A stretch of 18,553 nt of DNA from Rhodospirillaceae bacterium CCH5-H10 (lineage in GTDB: Bacteria; Pseudomonadota; Alphaproteobacteria; Reyranellales; Reyranellaceae): positions 1 to 18,553 of the forward strand of contig LSKJ01000878.1 in the NCBI GenBank assembly GCA_001557035.1, given 5' to 3'. Below the pieces are notes generated by a model. The model saw only the letters and a list, made by a program, of their open reading frames with translations. It made no database searches and was not told the origin of the DNA. The position numbers and the translations under genes were made by a program. This document shows, one piece after another, positions 8,328 to 15,557 of the stretch. The first letter of the stretch is position 1, and each line of letters begins with the position of its first letter.

Positions 8328-9076
8328 GCCGAGGCTCCCGCCGCCACGACATTTGATGCACCAGCCAGGCGCTCTGCATTGCGCGCCAGCCATGCCCGCA
8401 CCTCGGCAGGATCTCCGTCGAATACTTCCTGCACGCGCAGTCCTTCGCCGCCATGGCGGCGCGCGGCGCTCATGCCCGCCTCGTCGGTGAAATCATCGCC
8501 CACGAAGATCGGCCGCCGGCCCTTGAAAACGCTGTCCTTCATGAATCTTTCAACCGCATGTCCCTTCGAGGTGGAGCGTGGACCAATCTCTACGGCTTCA
8601 CGCGCGGGGATCAGCCGGAACCAGGGATGATCGTCAGGCACCAGCGCTCGCACGACGCGCCAGACATCGTCATGACGCTCCGGCGCCAGACGATAGTGAA
8701 TGGCGCAGCCGTGCGGCTTCGGTTCGATGAGGACACCGGGCCAGCGCTCGGTGGCGGCGACGAGCGAATCGCGCCACGCTTGCGTCACGGCCAGGCCCGC
8801 AGGCATCTCCTCGACCGTTCCGTTGCTGAAGCGCAGGGTCACGCCGTGCTCACCCGCCGCGGCGGACGTGAACGGCTGGAGGAGCTGGTCGATCGTCTTG
8901 AGCGAGCGCCCACTCACGATGGCAAGAGCACCGCCCAGCAAAGTATGCAATTGCGCCAAAAGCCCCGGCAGTGCGGGCGGGACGACAACCAGCTCCGGCG
9001 TCGCAGCGATTTCAAGCAGCGTACCGTCCAGGTCGAGGAATAACGCCGAGCCGAAGTCGAAATCCGTAACTGCCAT
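8324..9076 (-). CDS. otsB: Trehalose-6-phosphate phosphatase
   Basis: Removes phosphate from trehalose-6-phosphate to give trehalose. It is a 250-residue HAD-superfamily enzyme with all motifs: DLDGTL at residues 15-20 (nucleophile Asp15, general acid Asp17), IVSGRS as motif II, the Lys of TSKGHAVERF as motif III, and GDDFTDE at 193-199 as motif IV. The length fits OtsB (about 250-266). The ATG at 9076 has GAGGGGA at a good distance upstream on the minus strand. It is the first gene of the operon and lies about 100 bases downstream of a perfect EcfG-type promoter (9187-9211, minus strand), so it should be induced by general stress. Its stop overlaps the GH15 start. Confidence 0.95.
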   Translation of the reverse strand: MAVTDFDFGSALFLDLDGTLLEIAATPELVVVPPALPGLLAQLHTLLGGALAIVSGRSLKTIDQLLQPFTSAAAGEHGVTLRFSNGTVEEMPAGLAVTQAWRDSLVAATERWPGVLIEPKPHGCAIHYRLAPERHDDVWRVVRALVPDDHPWFRLIPAREAVEIGPRSTSKGHAVERFMKDSVFKGRRPIFVGDDFTDEAGMSAARRHGGEGLRVQEVFDGDPAEVRAWLARNAERLAGASNVVAAGASA

Positions 9077-9086
9077 ATCGTCCCCT

Positions 9087-9110
9087 CGCGCCTCGGGTGC
9101 CTAGGGCGCG
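9087..9110 (-). other. Inverted repeat in the otsB leader
   Basis: Six-base perfect arms (CGCGCC and GGCGCG) enclose 12 bases just upstream of the otsB ribosome site in the predicted 5' leader. A short leader hairpin is possible, but GC-rich arms of this length can occur by chance. No known riboswitch class is recognised. Confidence 0.25.
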
Positions 9111-9186
9111 AAGAGGCCGTCGACCGCTACACGCCGCGTTCGAGGGCCACCGAGATCAAGCGACCGCGCCGAGCGCGTTCCTGTTT

Positions 9187-9211
9187 AACGTCGGGAAATG
9201 CGAACGGTTCC
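9187..9211 (-). promoter_or_regulatory. EcfG (general stress sigma) promoter for otsB-GH15-otsA
   Basis: On the minus strand the sequence reads GGAAC (9211-9207), 16 bases, then CGTT (9190-9187). This is an exact match to the GGAAC-N16/17-CGTT consensus of EcfG-type sigma factors in Alphaproteobacteria. Transcription would begin near 9180, leaving a leader of about 100 bases before the otsB ATG. Trehalose genes are known EcfG targets in rhizobia and relatives. A second exact match points the other way 39 bases off. Confidence 0.85.
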
Positions 9212-9250
9212 CGATGGGAAAAAGGCATAGCCCGGGCAGAAAGAATTCCC

Positions 9251-9275
9251 GGAACGGACTGAGCGATGCGGCGTT
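9251..9275 (+). promoter_or_regulatory. EcfG (general stress sigma) promoter for the csbD-like gene
   Basis: GGAAC at 9251-9255, a 16-base spacer, then CGTT at 9272-9275, an exact EcfG consensus. Transcription would start near 9281-9283, giving a leader of about 30 bases before the ATG at 9311. CsbD-like genes are common members of the alphaproteobacterial general stress regulon. Confidence 0.87.
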
Positions 9276-9310
9276 GAAGCGGCACCAAACAGATCGAAGA
9301 GGAGACTGTC

Positions 9311-9499
9311 ATGAGCAGCACCACCGACAAGGTCAAGGGTCTCGCCAACGAGGCCATCGGCAACGTGAAGCAGGGCGTCGGCAATATGGTCGACAGCGAC
9401 AAGCTGAAGGTCGAAGGCGCGATTCAGGAGCGCAAGGGCGAAGCCCAACAGGCCGTCGGCAAGGCCAAGGACGCGGTGAAGAAGGCGATCGACGGCTAA
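9311..9499 (+). CDS. CsbD family stress protein
   Basis: A 62-residue, charged, Lys/Glu-rich protein with no cysteine or hydrophobic segment. The pattern DKVKGLANEAIGNVKQGVG, then KLKVEGAIQERKGEAQQAVG, then KAKDAVKKAI is the CsbD family signature (two related helical units). CsbD is a sigma-B general stress protein in Bacillus; its biochemical role is unknown, and in Proteobacteria it is abundant under osmotic, desiccation or stationary-phase stress. The ATG has AAGAGGAGA about five bases upstream, sits about 30 bases after a perfect EcfG promoter, and is followed by its own terminator, so it is a single-gene unit. Confidence 0.93.
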   Translation: MSSTTDKVKGLANEAIGNVKQGVGNMVDSDKLKVEGAIQERKGEAQQAVGKAKDAVKKAIDG

Positions 9500-9530
9500 C
9501 GCCGCGCGCATTCTGGACGGACTAAAAAGG

Positions 9531-9568
9531 AAAGGGCGCTCGTCGCAGGACGGGCGTCCTTTTTCTTT
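9531..9568 (+). terminator. Rho-independent terminator of the csbD-like gene
   Basis: A 12-bp stem (AAAGGGCGCTCG, 9531-9542, with CGGGCGTCCTTT, 9551-9562; two G-U pairs) encloses an 8-base loop and runs into TTTTTCTTT. It lies 31 bases after the csbD-like stop. The A-rich left flank is short, so termination should favour the plus strand. Confidence 0.85.
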
Positions 9569-9589
9569 GCCCGGCAATCGCCTAGGCTC

Positions 9590-9611
9590 ACCGCCAGTTC
9601 AAACCGGCGGT
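9590..9611 (+). promoter_or_regulatory. 22-bp imperfect palindrome just before the PLP enzyme gene
   Basis: ACCGCCAGTTC and AAACCGGCGGT are reverse complements at nine of eleven positions, ending four bases before the ATG at 9616. It could be an operator for the following operon, or a hairpin that hides the GGCGG ribosome site. No regulator gene is nearby, so the role is a guess. Confidence 0.4.
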
Positions 9612-9615
9612 CCCA

Positions 9616-10764
9616 ATGCTCAGCTCCCAGCGTCATCTGTTCGATATTCCGCGCGACGTGTGCTTCCTGAATGCCGCTGCCTGGAGCCCCCTGCCGCTCG
9701 CCGTCCAGGAAGCCGGGCGCATCGGCGTGGGCCGCAAGGGCCAGCCCTGGAAACTCGATGCCGACTTCATGTCCGGCCAGTACGAGCGGGCGCGCAAGGC
9801 GGCCGCAGCTCTGATCGGCGCGGATCCCGTCGATGTCGCGTTGATCCCCTCGGTCGGCTACGGCGTGTCGACGGCAGGCAAGGTGATGAGCCTGCCGCGC
9901 GGCAGCCGCGTGCTGGTGCTGCAGGACGATCACACCTCGCCGGTGCTGGAATGGATGAGCCGCGCCGAACAGGGCGGTTACACGGTCGAACAGGTGAAGC
10001 AGCCGGCCGACGGCGACTGGACGACGGCGGTACTGGACGCCATCGGCGCTGCGGACGCCGCACCCCTTTCCCTCGTCTCGATCTCTTCGGTCCACTGGTC
10101 AGACGGCGGCGCGCTCGACCTGTCGCGCATCGCCGAGGCGGTTCGCCGCGAAGGCGCGGCCTTCCTCGTCGACGCCACGCACGATGCCGGCGTCCGCCGC
10201 ATCGACGTGAAGACGCTCGATCCCGATTTCCTGATCTTCCCGACCTACAAATGGGTGTTGGGCCCCTATGGCCGCGCCTTCATGTATGTCGCCAAACGCC
10301 ACCAGAACGGCGTGCCGCTGGAGCAGACCGCGCCCGCGCGCAAGGGCGTGGCCGCCGAGCAGAAGGTCTACTTCCGCGATCTTTCCTATGCCGACGGCGC
10401 GCGGCGCTACGACATGGGCGAGCGCGACCATTTCATCACCCTGGAGATGGCTGCGGTCGGCATGGAGATGATGGCCGGCTGGGGTAACGATCACATCGTG
10501 GCGCGCCTCGGCATGCTCACGGACCGGCTGGCCGACGGACTCGCCAACTCGGGCGTGCGCGTGCTCGATCGCAAGCTGCGCGCACCGCATCTCATCTGCC
10601 TTCAGTTTCCCAAGGGCATGTCCGACGAACTGCCGAAGAAGCTCGCGGCGGAGAATGTCTATGCCGCGCCGCGGCTGGGCCGGCTGCGCATCAGCCCGCA
10701 CGTCTATAACGACGAGCAGGACGTCGATCGCTTCGTCGAGGTTTTCAGGAAGGTGGCGCTCTGA
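9616..10764 (+). CDS. Aminotransferase class V-fold PLP-dependent enzyme
   Basis: A 382-residue fold-type I PLP enzyme of the class V group (cysteine desulfurase, isopenicillin N epimerase and kynureninase relatives). The N-terminus has FLNAAAWSPLP (about residues 17-27). LVDATHDAGVRRIDV (184-198) holds the cofactor-binding Asp186, with His189 where many relatives have Gln. FPTYKWVLGPYGRAF has the Schiff-base Lys212. The C-terminal APRLGRLRISPHVYN block is typical of the small domain. No conserved active-site Cys near residue 320-340 supports desulfurase activity, so desulfurase is unlikely. It is the first gene of a four-gene operon with a Bug receptor and hydantoinase subunits, which suggests a lyase, racemase or epimerase step on an amino-acid-like substrate; the actual reaction is unknown. 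Confidence 0.85.
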   Translation: MLSSQRHLFDIPRDVCFLNAAAWSPLPLAVQEAGRIGVGRKGQPWKLDADFMSGQYERARKAAAALIGADPVDVALIPSVGYGVSTAGKVMSLPRGSRVLVLQDDHTSPVLEWMSRAEQGGYTVEQVKQPADGDWTTAVLDAIGAADAAPLSLVSISSVHWSDGGALDLSRIAEAVRREGAAFLVDATHDAGVRRIDVKTLDPDFLIFPTYKWVLGPYGRAFMYVAKRHQNGVPLEQTAPARKGVAAEQKVYFRDLSYADGARRYDMGERDHFITLEMAAVGMEMMAGWGNDHIVARLGMLTDRLADGLANSGVRVLDRKLRAPHLICLQFPKGMSDELPKKLAAENVYAAPRLGRLRISPHVYNDEQDVDRFVEVFRKVAL

Positions 10765-10788
10765 GCATTGCGCCCAAAGGGGGTCTGT

Positions 10789-11763
10789 TTGCGTAACACT
10801 CGTCGCCAACTTCTGGGTCAGTTTCTGGTCGCAGCGCTCGCATCGCCGTTCGTCGCCCGTGCCGCCTCAGCGCAGGGCAAGTATCCCGAGCGGCCGATCA
10901 AGATAATCGTGCCCTTCCCGCCCGGAGGCGGCGTCGACCTGACGGCGCGGCTGATGATGGAGCCGCTGTCGAAGGAACTCGGCCAGACCATCGTCATCGA
11001 GAACAAGGGCGGCGCTGGCGGCATCATCGGCGTCGAGGCGATGTCGTATGCGCCACCCGACGGCTACACGCTGTCGCTGACCGGCGCCGGCACGCTCACG
11101 GCCGGGCCGCACCTGCGCAAGATGCCCTACGATCCGACGACGCTGACACAGATCACGCGGCTGGTGCGCATGCCCTTCATCGTGGCCGTGCGCAACGACC
11201 TGCCGGCGAAGACGCTGCCGGAATTCATGGAGCTGGCGAAGAAGCAGGAATTGCGCTGGGCCTCCGGCGGCATCGGCACCAGCCAGCATCTCGCGGGCGA
11301 ACTCTTCACGCAGATGTCCGGCCTGAAAATGATCCATGTGCCCTATCGCGGCACCGGGCCGGCGCTCAACGATCTCGCGGCGGGCATCGTCGACGCCTAT
11401 TTCGGCGATCCCGCGACGCTCGGCCTGATCCGCGGCGGCAAGGCACGCGCCATGGCCGTTACTTCGCCCGAGCGCTGGCCCGTCCTGCCGGACACGCCGG
11501 CAATGGCCGAAGCCGTGAAGGGCTACGAAGCGGAGAACTGGTACGGGCTCGCCGCCCCGCCCAATACGCCCAAGCCGATCGTCGACCGGCTCAACGACGC
11601 CATCGCCAAGGTGATGGCGCAGCCCGAGGTGAAGAAGAAGTACGACGAGAACGGCCTCACCCCAGCCCTTCTCCCCCCGGCCGACTTCGTGGCCTTCCTC
11701 AAGCGCGATTCCGTCACCTGGGGCGACGTGGTGCGCAAGGGCAACATCAAGATCAACGAGTAG
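10789..11763 (+). CDS. Bug family tripartite tricarboxylate transporter substrate-binding protein
   Basis: A 324-residue periplasmic solute receptor of the Bug/TctC type. The start chosen is TTG at 10789 because GGGGG (10779-10783) stands five bases upstream; the frame is open to a TTG at 10768, which lacks such a site. The N-terminus NTRRQLLGQFLVAALASPF is a twin-arginine-like signal with probable cleavage after ASA near residue 28. Mature hallmarks are YPERPIKIIVPFPPGGGVD (sheet and ligand loop), IVIENKGGAGGIIG, PDGYTL, HVPYRGTGPALNDLAAG and VLPDTPAMAE. Partner TctA/TctB membrane proteins are not in the window, as is common for Bug proteins. It would capture a carboxylate, possibly the substrate of the hydantoinase pair that follows. 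Confidence 0.94.
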   Translation: MRNTRRQLLGQFLVAALASPFVARAASAQGKYPERPIKIIVPFPPGGGVDLTARLMMEPLSKELGQTIVIENKGGAGGIIGVEAMSYAPPDGYTLSLTGAGTLTAGPHLRKMPYDPTTLTQITRLVRMPFIVAVRNDLPAKTLPEFMELAKKQELRWASGGIGTSQHLAGELFTQMSGLKMIHVPYRGTGPALNDLAAGIVDAYFGDPATLGLIRGGKARAMAVTSPERWPVLPDTPAMAEAVKGYEAENWYGLAAPPNTPKPIVDRLNDAIAKVMAQPEVKKKYDENGLTPALLPPADFVAFLKRDSVTWGDVVRKGNIKINE

Positions 11764-11765
11764 AA

Positions 11766-13832
11766 ATGTCCTCCCGTCTGGCCGTCGATATCGGCGGCAC
11801 GTTCACCGACGTCGTGCTCGAAACCGGCACGACCTCCCATTCGATCAAAATCCTGACCACGCCCGACGCGCCCGAGCGCGCCGTGCTGGAGGGCGTGCGC
11901 TCGATCCTCGCCGAGGCGAAGTGCCGGCCGCAGGATGTGAGCCTGGTCGTGCACGGTACGACGCTCGCCACCAACGCGCTGATCGAGCGCAAGGGCGCGC
12001 GGACCGCGCTGATCACCACCGAGGGCTTCCGCGATTCCGTCGAGATGGCGTGGGAGCATCGCTTCGAGCAGTACGACATCTACATGGAGCGGCCGCAGCC
12101 GCTGGTGTCGCGCGACCTGCGCTTCGGCGTGCCCGAGCGCGTGGCCTCCGACGGCGCCGTGCTGCTGGCACTCGACGAAGAGGCGGTACGCCGCGTCGCC
12201 GTGCAGTTGAAGGCCGAGAAGATCGAGGCGGTCGCCGTCTGCTTCCTGCACAGCTTCACCAACGAGGCGCACGAGCGCCGCACCGGCGCGATCCTCGCCG
12301 AGGAGCTGCCGGGCGTGGCAATTTCGCTCTCCTGCGAGGTCTGTCCCGAGATCCGCGAGTACGAACGCACCTCGACCACCATCGCCAACGCCTACGTCCT
12401 GCCGCGCATGGCGGGCTATCTCGGCCAGCTCGAGGCCGACCTGAAGAAGGAAGGCATCGCAGGCCCTCTCCTGCTGATGATGTCGTCGGGCGGCATCACG
12501 ACGGTCGACACGGCGCGGCGCTATCCGGTGCGCCTGGTCGAATCCGGTCCGGCCGGCGGCGCCATCCTGGCGCGTACGGTCGCCGCCGAAAACGACGCCC
12601 GCAAGGCGGTCGCCTTCGACATGGGCGGGACTACAGCCAAGCTCACCCTGCTCGACGATCTGGAACTGCAGCGCTCGCGCCAGTTCGAGGTCGCGCGCGC
12701 CTACCGCTTCGTGCAGGGCTCCGGCCTGCCGGTTCGTATTCCCGTGATCGAGCTGGTCGAGATCGGCGCCGGCGGCGGCTCGATCGCGCGCCTGGACGCG
12801 CTGGGCCGCATCCAGGTCGGCCCCGATTCCGCCGGCAGCGTACCCGGCCCGGCGAGTTATGGCCGCGGCGGTACGGAGCCGACCGTGACCGACGCCGACA
12901 CGGCCCTCGGCCGCCTCGATCCCACGCGTTTCGCCGGTGGCGCGATCCCGCTCCACCGCGACAAGGCCGAGGCCGCTCTACGGGCGCTGGCTGGCCCTCT
13001 CAAGACCGATGCCCAGGGCGCGGCGGCTGGTGTCGCCGAGATCGTCGACGAGACGATGGCCAGTGCGGCCCGCGTGCATGCGGTCGAGAACGGCAAGGAC
13101 ACGGCCGATCGCGCGCTGATCGCGTTCGGTGGTGCCGCACCGCTCCATGCCGCGCGCCTCGCCCGCAAGCTCGGCATGAAGCAGGTGATCGTGCCGGTCG
13201 GTGCGGGCGTCGGCTCGGCCTTCGGCTTCCTGCGCGCTTCCATCGCCTACGAGGTCGTGCGGACGCGCCATCAGCGGCTCGACATGCTCGACTCCAGGAT
13301 GCTGAACGAACTGTTCGCCACCATGCGCGCCGAAGCGGAAGCCGTGGTGCGGCCGGCGGCGCCCGGCGAGACGCTGGTCGAATCGCGCCAGGCCTTCATG
13401 CGCTATCGGGGGCAAGGCCACGAAATCGCGGTCCCCTTGCCCAATGAGCCTTTCGCGCCCGATGCAGCAGGCGAACTGCGCCGCCGCTTCGAGGCGACCT
13501 ACGAGCAGGTGTTCGGCCGCGCCATTCCCAAACTTGAAGTCGAGGCACTGACCTGGACCCTGTCTCTCGCCACCGACCGGCCGCTGCCAGCGCCGGCGAC
13601 GGCCATCGCCGCATCTGCCGCGCCGGCCCCGTCGGGTCATCGCGACGTGCTCGATCCCGCGAGCGGCGCCCGCGAGAAGACCGCTCTCCATGAGCGCGCG
13701 GCGCTGAAGCCCGGCATGACATTCGACGGGCCGGCGCTGATCGTCGAGGACGGCACGACGACCGTCGTGCCGAAGGGCTTCACCGCCCGCATCAATTCCG
13801 TGAGCCAGATCGTCCTGGAGGACCGCGCATGA
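11766..13832 (+). CDS. Hydantoinase/5-oxoprolinase family, subunit A
   Basis: A 688-residue HyuA-type subunit. ATP-dependent enzymes of this family open cyclic amides (5-oxoproline, N-methylhydantoin) or carboxylate ketones such as acetone or acetophenone. The actin-like ATPase phosphate loops are DIGGTFTD (residues 8-15) and FDMGGTTAK in the middle; VVHGTTLATNALIERKGA, CPEIREYERTSTTIANAY, LVESGPAGG, EIGAGGGSIA and AFGGAAPLHA are family blocks. The C-terminal region carries FDGPALIVEDGTTTVVP. Length is normal for the stand-alone A subunit (about 690). The ATG is three bases after the Bug stop codon and the stop overlaps the B subunit start (ATGA, 13829-13832), so the subunits are made together. 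The exact substrate is not deducible. Confidence 0.94.
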   Translation: MSSRLAVDIGGTFTDVVLETGTTSHSIKILTTPDAPERAVLEGVRSILAEAKCRPQDVSLVVHGTTLATNALIERKGARTALITTEGFRDSVEMAWEHRFEQYDIYMERPQPLVSRDLRFGVPERVASDGAVLLALDEEAVRRVAVQLKAEKIEAVAVCFLHSFTNEAHERRTGAILAEELPGVAISLSCEVCPEIREYERTSTTIANAYVLPRMAGYLGQLEADLKKEGIAGPLLLMMSSGGITTVDTARRYPVRLVESGPAGGAILARTVAAENDARKAVAFDMGGTTAKLTLLDDLELQRSRQFEVARAYRFVQGSGLPVRIPVIELVEIGAGGGSIARLDALGRIQVGPDSAGSVPGPASYGRGGTEPTVTDADTALGRLDPTRFAGGAIPLHRDKAEAALRALAGPLKTDAQGAAAGVAEIVDETMASAARVHAVENGKDTADRALIAFGGAAPLHAARLARKLGMKQVIVPVGAGVGSAFGFLRASIAYEVVRTRHQRLDMLDSRMLNELFATMRAEAEAVVRPAAPGETLVESRQAFMRYRGQGHEIAVPLPNEPFAPDAAGELRRRFEATYEQVFGRAIPKLEVEALTWTLSLATDRPLPAPATAIAASAAPAPSGHRDVLDPASGAREKTALHERAALKPGMTFDGPALIVEDGTTTVVPKGFTARINSVSQIVLEDRA

Positions 13833-15487
13833 GCACGCCAGCGGACATTCGCCTGCAAGTGATGTGGAACCGCCTGCTGTCGGTGGTCGAGGAGCAGGCG
13901 CGCGCCCTGGTGCGCACCGCCTTCTCGACCAGCGCGCGCGAGGCCGGCGACATCTCGGCCGGCGTATTCGACCTCGAAGGCCGCATGCTGGCGCAGGCGG
14001 TGACGGGCACACCGGGCCATGTGAACTCGATGGCGCGCAGCGTCATCCACTTCATCCGCGAATTCCCGGTCGACACGATGAAGGAAGGCGGTGCCTACAT
14101 CACCAACGATCCGTGGAAGGGCACCGGTCACCTCTACGACATCGTCGTGACCTCGCCCGCCTTCCACAACGGCAAGCTGGTGGCGCTGTTTTCCTGCACC
14201 ACGCACGTGGTCGACATCGGCGGTCTCGGCCAGTCGCCCGACGGGCGGCAGGTGTTCCACGAGGGCCTGTTCCTGCCGCTGCTGCCGCTGATGCGCGAGG
14301 GCGTGATCGACGAGAGCGTGATGCGCATCGTGCGTGCCAACGTGCGCGAGCCGGTGCAGGTCGAGGGCGACATCCATGCGCTGGTCGGCTGTAACGGCAT
14401 CGGCGAGAAACGACTCTCCGACATGATGGCCGAGCACGGCATCGACAATCTCGACGAACTGGGCACGCACATCATCGAGAAGAGCCGCGCCGGCATGATC
14501 GCGGCGATCTCCAAGCTGCCGCGCGGCACCTGGAAGGGCCACATGCGGATCGACGGCTACGATGCGCCGATCGACCTGCATGCCGCCGTGACGATCCATG
14601 CCGACCACATCGCCGTCGACTATGCCGGCACGTCGGGCTCGTCGATCTACGGCATCAACTCGCCGATGTGCTACACCGAGGCCTACACCGCCTTCGGCAT
14701 CAAGTGCGTCGTGGCGCCGACCATCCCGAACAATGCCGGCACGCTCGATTCGATCCTGGTCACGGCGCCGGAAAACACCATCGTCAACGCGCTTTATCCC
14801 GCGGCGGTGAATGCGCGCAGCACCATCGGCCACATGCTGCCCGATGTCTGCTTCGATGCGCTGCACCAGGTGATCCCGGGCCAGGTGCCGGCCGAGGGCA
14901 CGTCCAACCTCTGGAACCTGAAGCTCGGCGCCGGCCACGGCATGACGGGCACCATCGGCAACAGCCGGCCTTTCATGGTGACGACCTTCCATTCCGGCGG
15001 TACCGGCGCGCGGCCGACGCTCGACGGACTTTCGGCGACACCGTTCCCCTCGGGCGTGCGCAATGTGCCGGTCGAAATCACCGAGACCATCGCGCCCGTC
15101 GTCGTGTGGAAGAAGGAGTACCGCCAGGATTCCGGCGGCGCCGGCCAGCAGCGCGGCGGCCTCGGGCAGGTCATGGAAGTCGAGCATCGCGAGGGCGCGC
15201 CCTTCGGCATCTTCGCGACCTTCGAGCGCGTCAAGTATCCGGCGCGCGGCCGCGACGGCGGCAAGCCCGGCGGCAACGGCCGCCTGTCGCTGGCCTCGGG
15301 ACAGGAGCTGAAGGCCAAGGGCTTCCAGACCATTCCCGCCGGTGAGCGTCTGGTGGTCGAGATGCCCGGCGGCGGTGGCTACGGCGATCCCGCGACGCGT
15401 GACCCCGAAGCCGTCAGACGCGACATTAAACTCGGCCTCGTCAGCCAGGAAGCAGCGAAGGCGGCGTACGGCGTCGAGGGTGACTAG
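13829..15487 (+). CDS. Hydantoinase/5-oxoprolinase family, subunit B
   Basis: A 552-residue HyuB-type subunit, the partner of the preceding A subunit in an ATP-dependent amidohydrolase or carboxylase complex. Family blocks are EQARALVRTAFSTSAREAGD (about residues 22-41), ITNDPWKGTGHLYDIVV (near 90-106), HVVDIGGLGQSP, NVREPVQVEGDIHALVGC, VDYAGTSG and the late GGGLGQVMEVEHREG and EMPGGGGYGDPATRDPE, which is the common C-terminal signature. Length matches stand-alone HyuB proteins (520-590). It starts at an ATG overlapping the A subunit stop and is the last gene before a strong terminator. Acetone or acetophenone carboxylase would usually need extra small subunits, not seen here, so amide or lactam hydrolysis is the more likely activity. 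Confidence 0.94.
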   Translation: MSTPADIRLQVMWNRLLSVVEEQARALVRTAFSTSAREAGDISAGVFDLEGRMLAQAVTGTPGHVNSMARSVIHFIREFPVDTMKEGGAYITNDPWKGTGHLYDIVVTSPAFHNGKLVALFSCTTHVVDIGGLGQSPDGRQVFHEGLFLPLLPLMREGVIDESVMRIVRANVREPVQVEGDIHALVGCNGIGEKRLSDMMAEHGIDNLDELGTHIIEKSRAGMIAAISKLPRGTWKGHMRIDGYDAPIDLHAAVTIHADHIAVDYAGTSGSSIYGINSPMCYTEAYTAFGIKCVVAPTIPNNAGTLDSILVTAPENTIVNALYPAAVNARSTIGHMLPDVCFDALHQVIPGQVPAEGTSNLWNLKLGAGHGMTGTIGNSRPFMVTTFHSGGTGARPTLDGLSATPFPSGVRNVPVEITETIAPVVVWKKEYRQDSGGAGQQRGGLGQVMEVEHREGAPFGIFATFERVKYPARGRDGGKPGGNGRLSLASGQELKAKGFQTIPAGERLVVEMPGGGGYGDPATRDPEAVRRDIKLGLVSQEAAKAAYGVEGD

Positions 15488-15499
15488 AGCGCTCCAATG

Positions 15500-15536
15500 A
15501 AAACGCCAGAGGTTTGATCCTCTGGCGTTTTTGTTT
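15500..15536. terminator. Strong intrinsic terminator between the hyu operon and the convergent dehydratase gene
   Basis: A perfect 13-bp stem (AAAACGCCAGAGG, 15500-15512, with CCTCTGGCGTTTT, 15519-15531) has a six-base loop TTTGAT and continues into TTTTTGTTTT. It ends the plus-strand operon 12 bases after the hydantoinase B stop. On the minus strand the stem is followed by TTTTCA, so it may also stop transcripts from the dehydratase gene that ends at 15558. Confidence 0.93.
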
Positions 15537-15557
15537 TCAGCTAAGTCCGCTGGCCCC

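Noticed and set aside
6537..8630. A 697-residue open frame on the plus strand opposite the GH15 and otsB genes
   Set aside because: It is an antisense shadow caused by high third-position G+C; the composition is His/Arg/Ala-rich with no domain, and the opposite strand has complete GH15 and OtsB motifs.
9177..9181. A further GGAAC box on the minus strand as a third EcfG promoter
   Set aside because: Neither 16 nor 17 bases downstream is a CGTT found.
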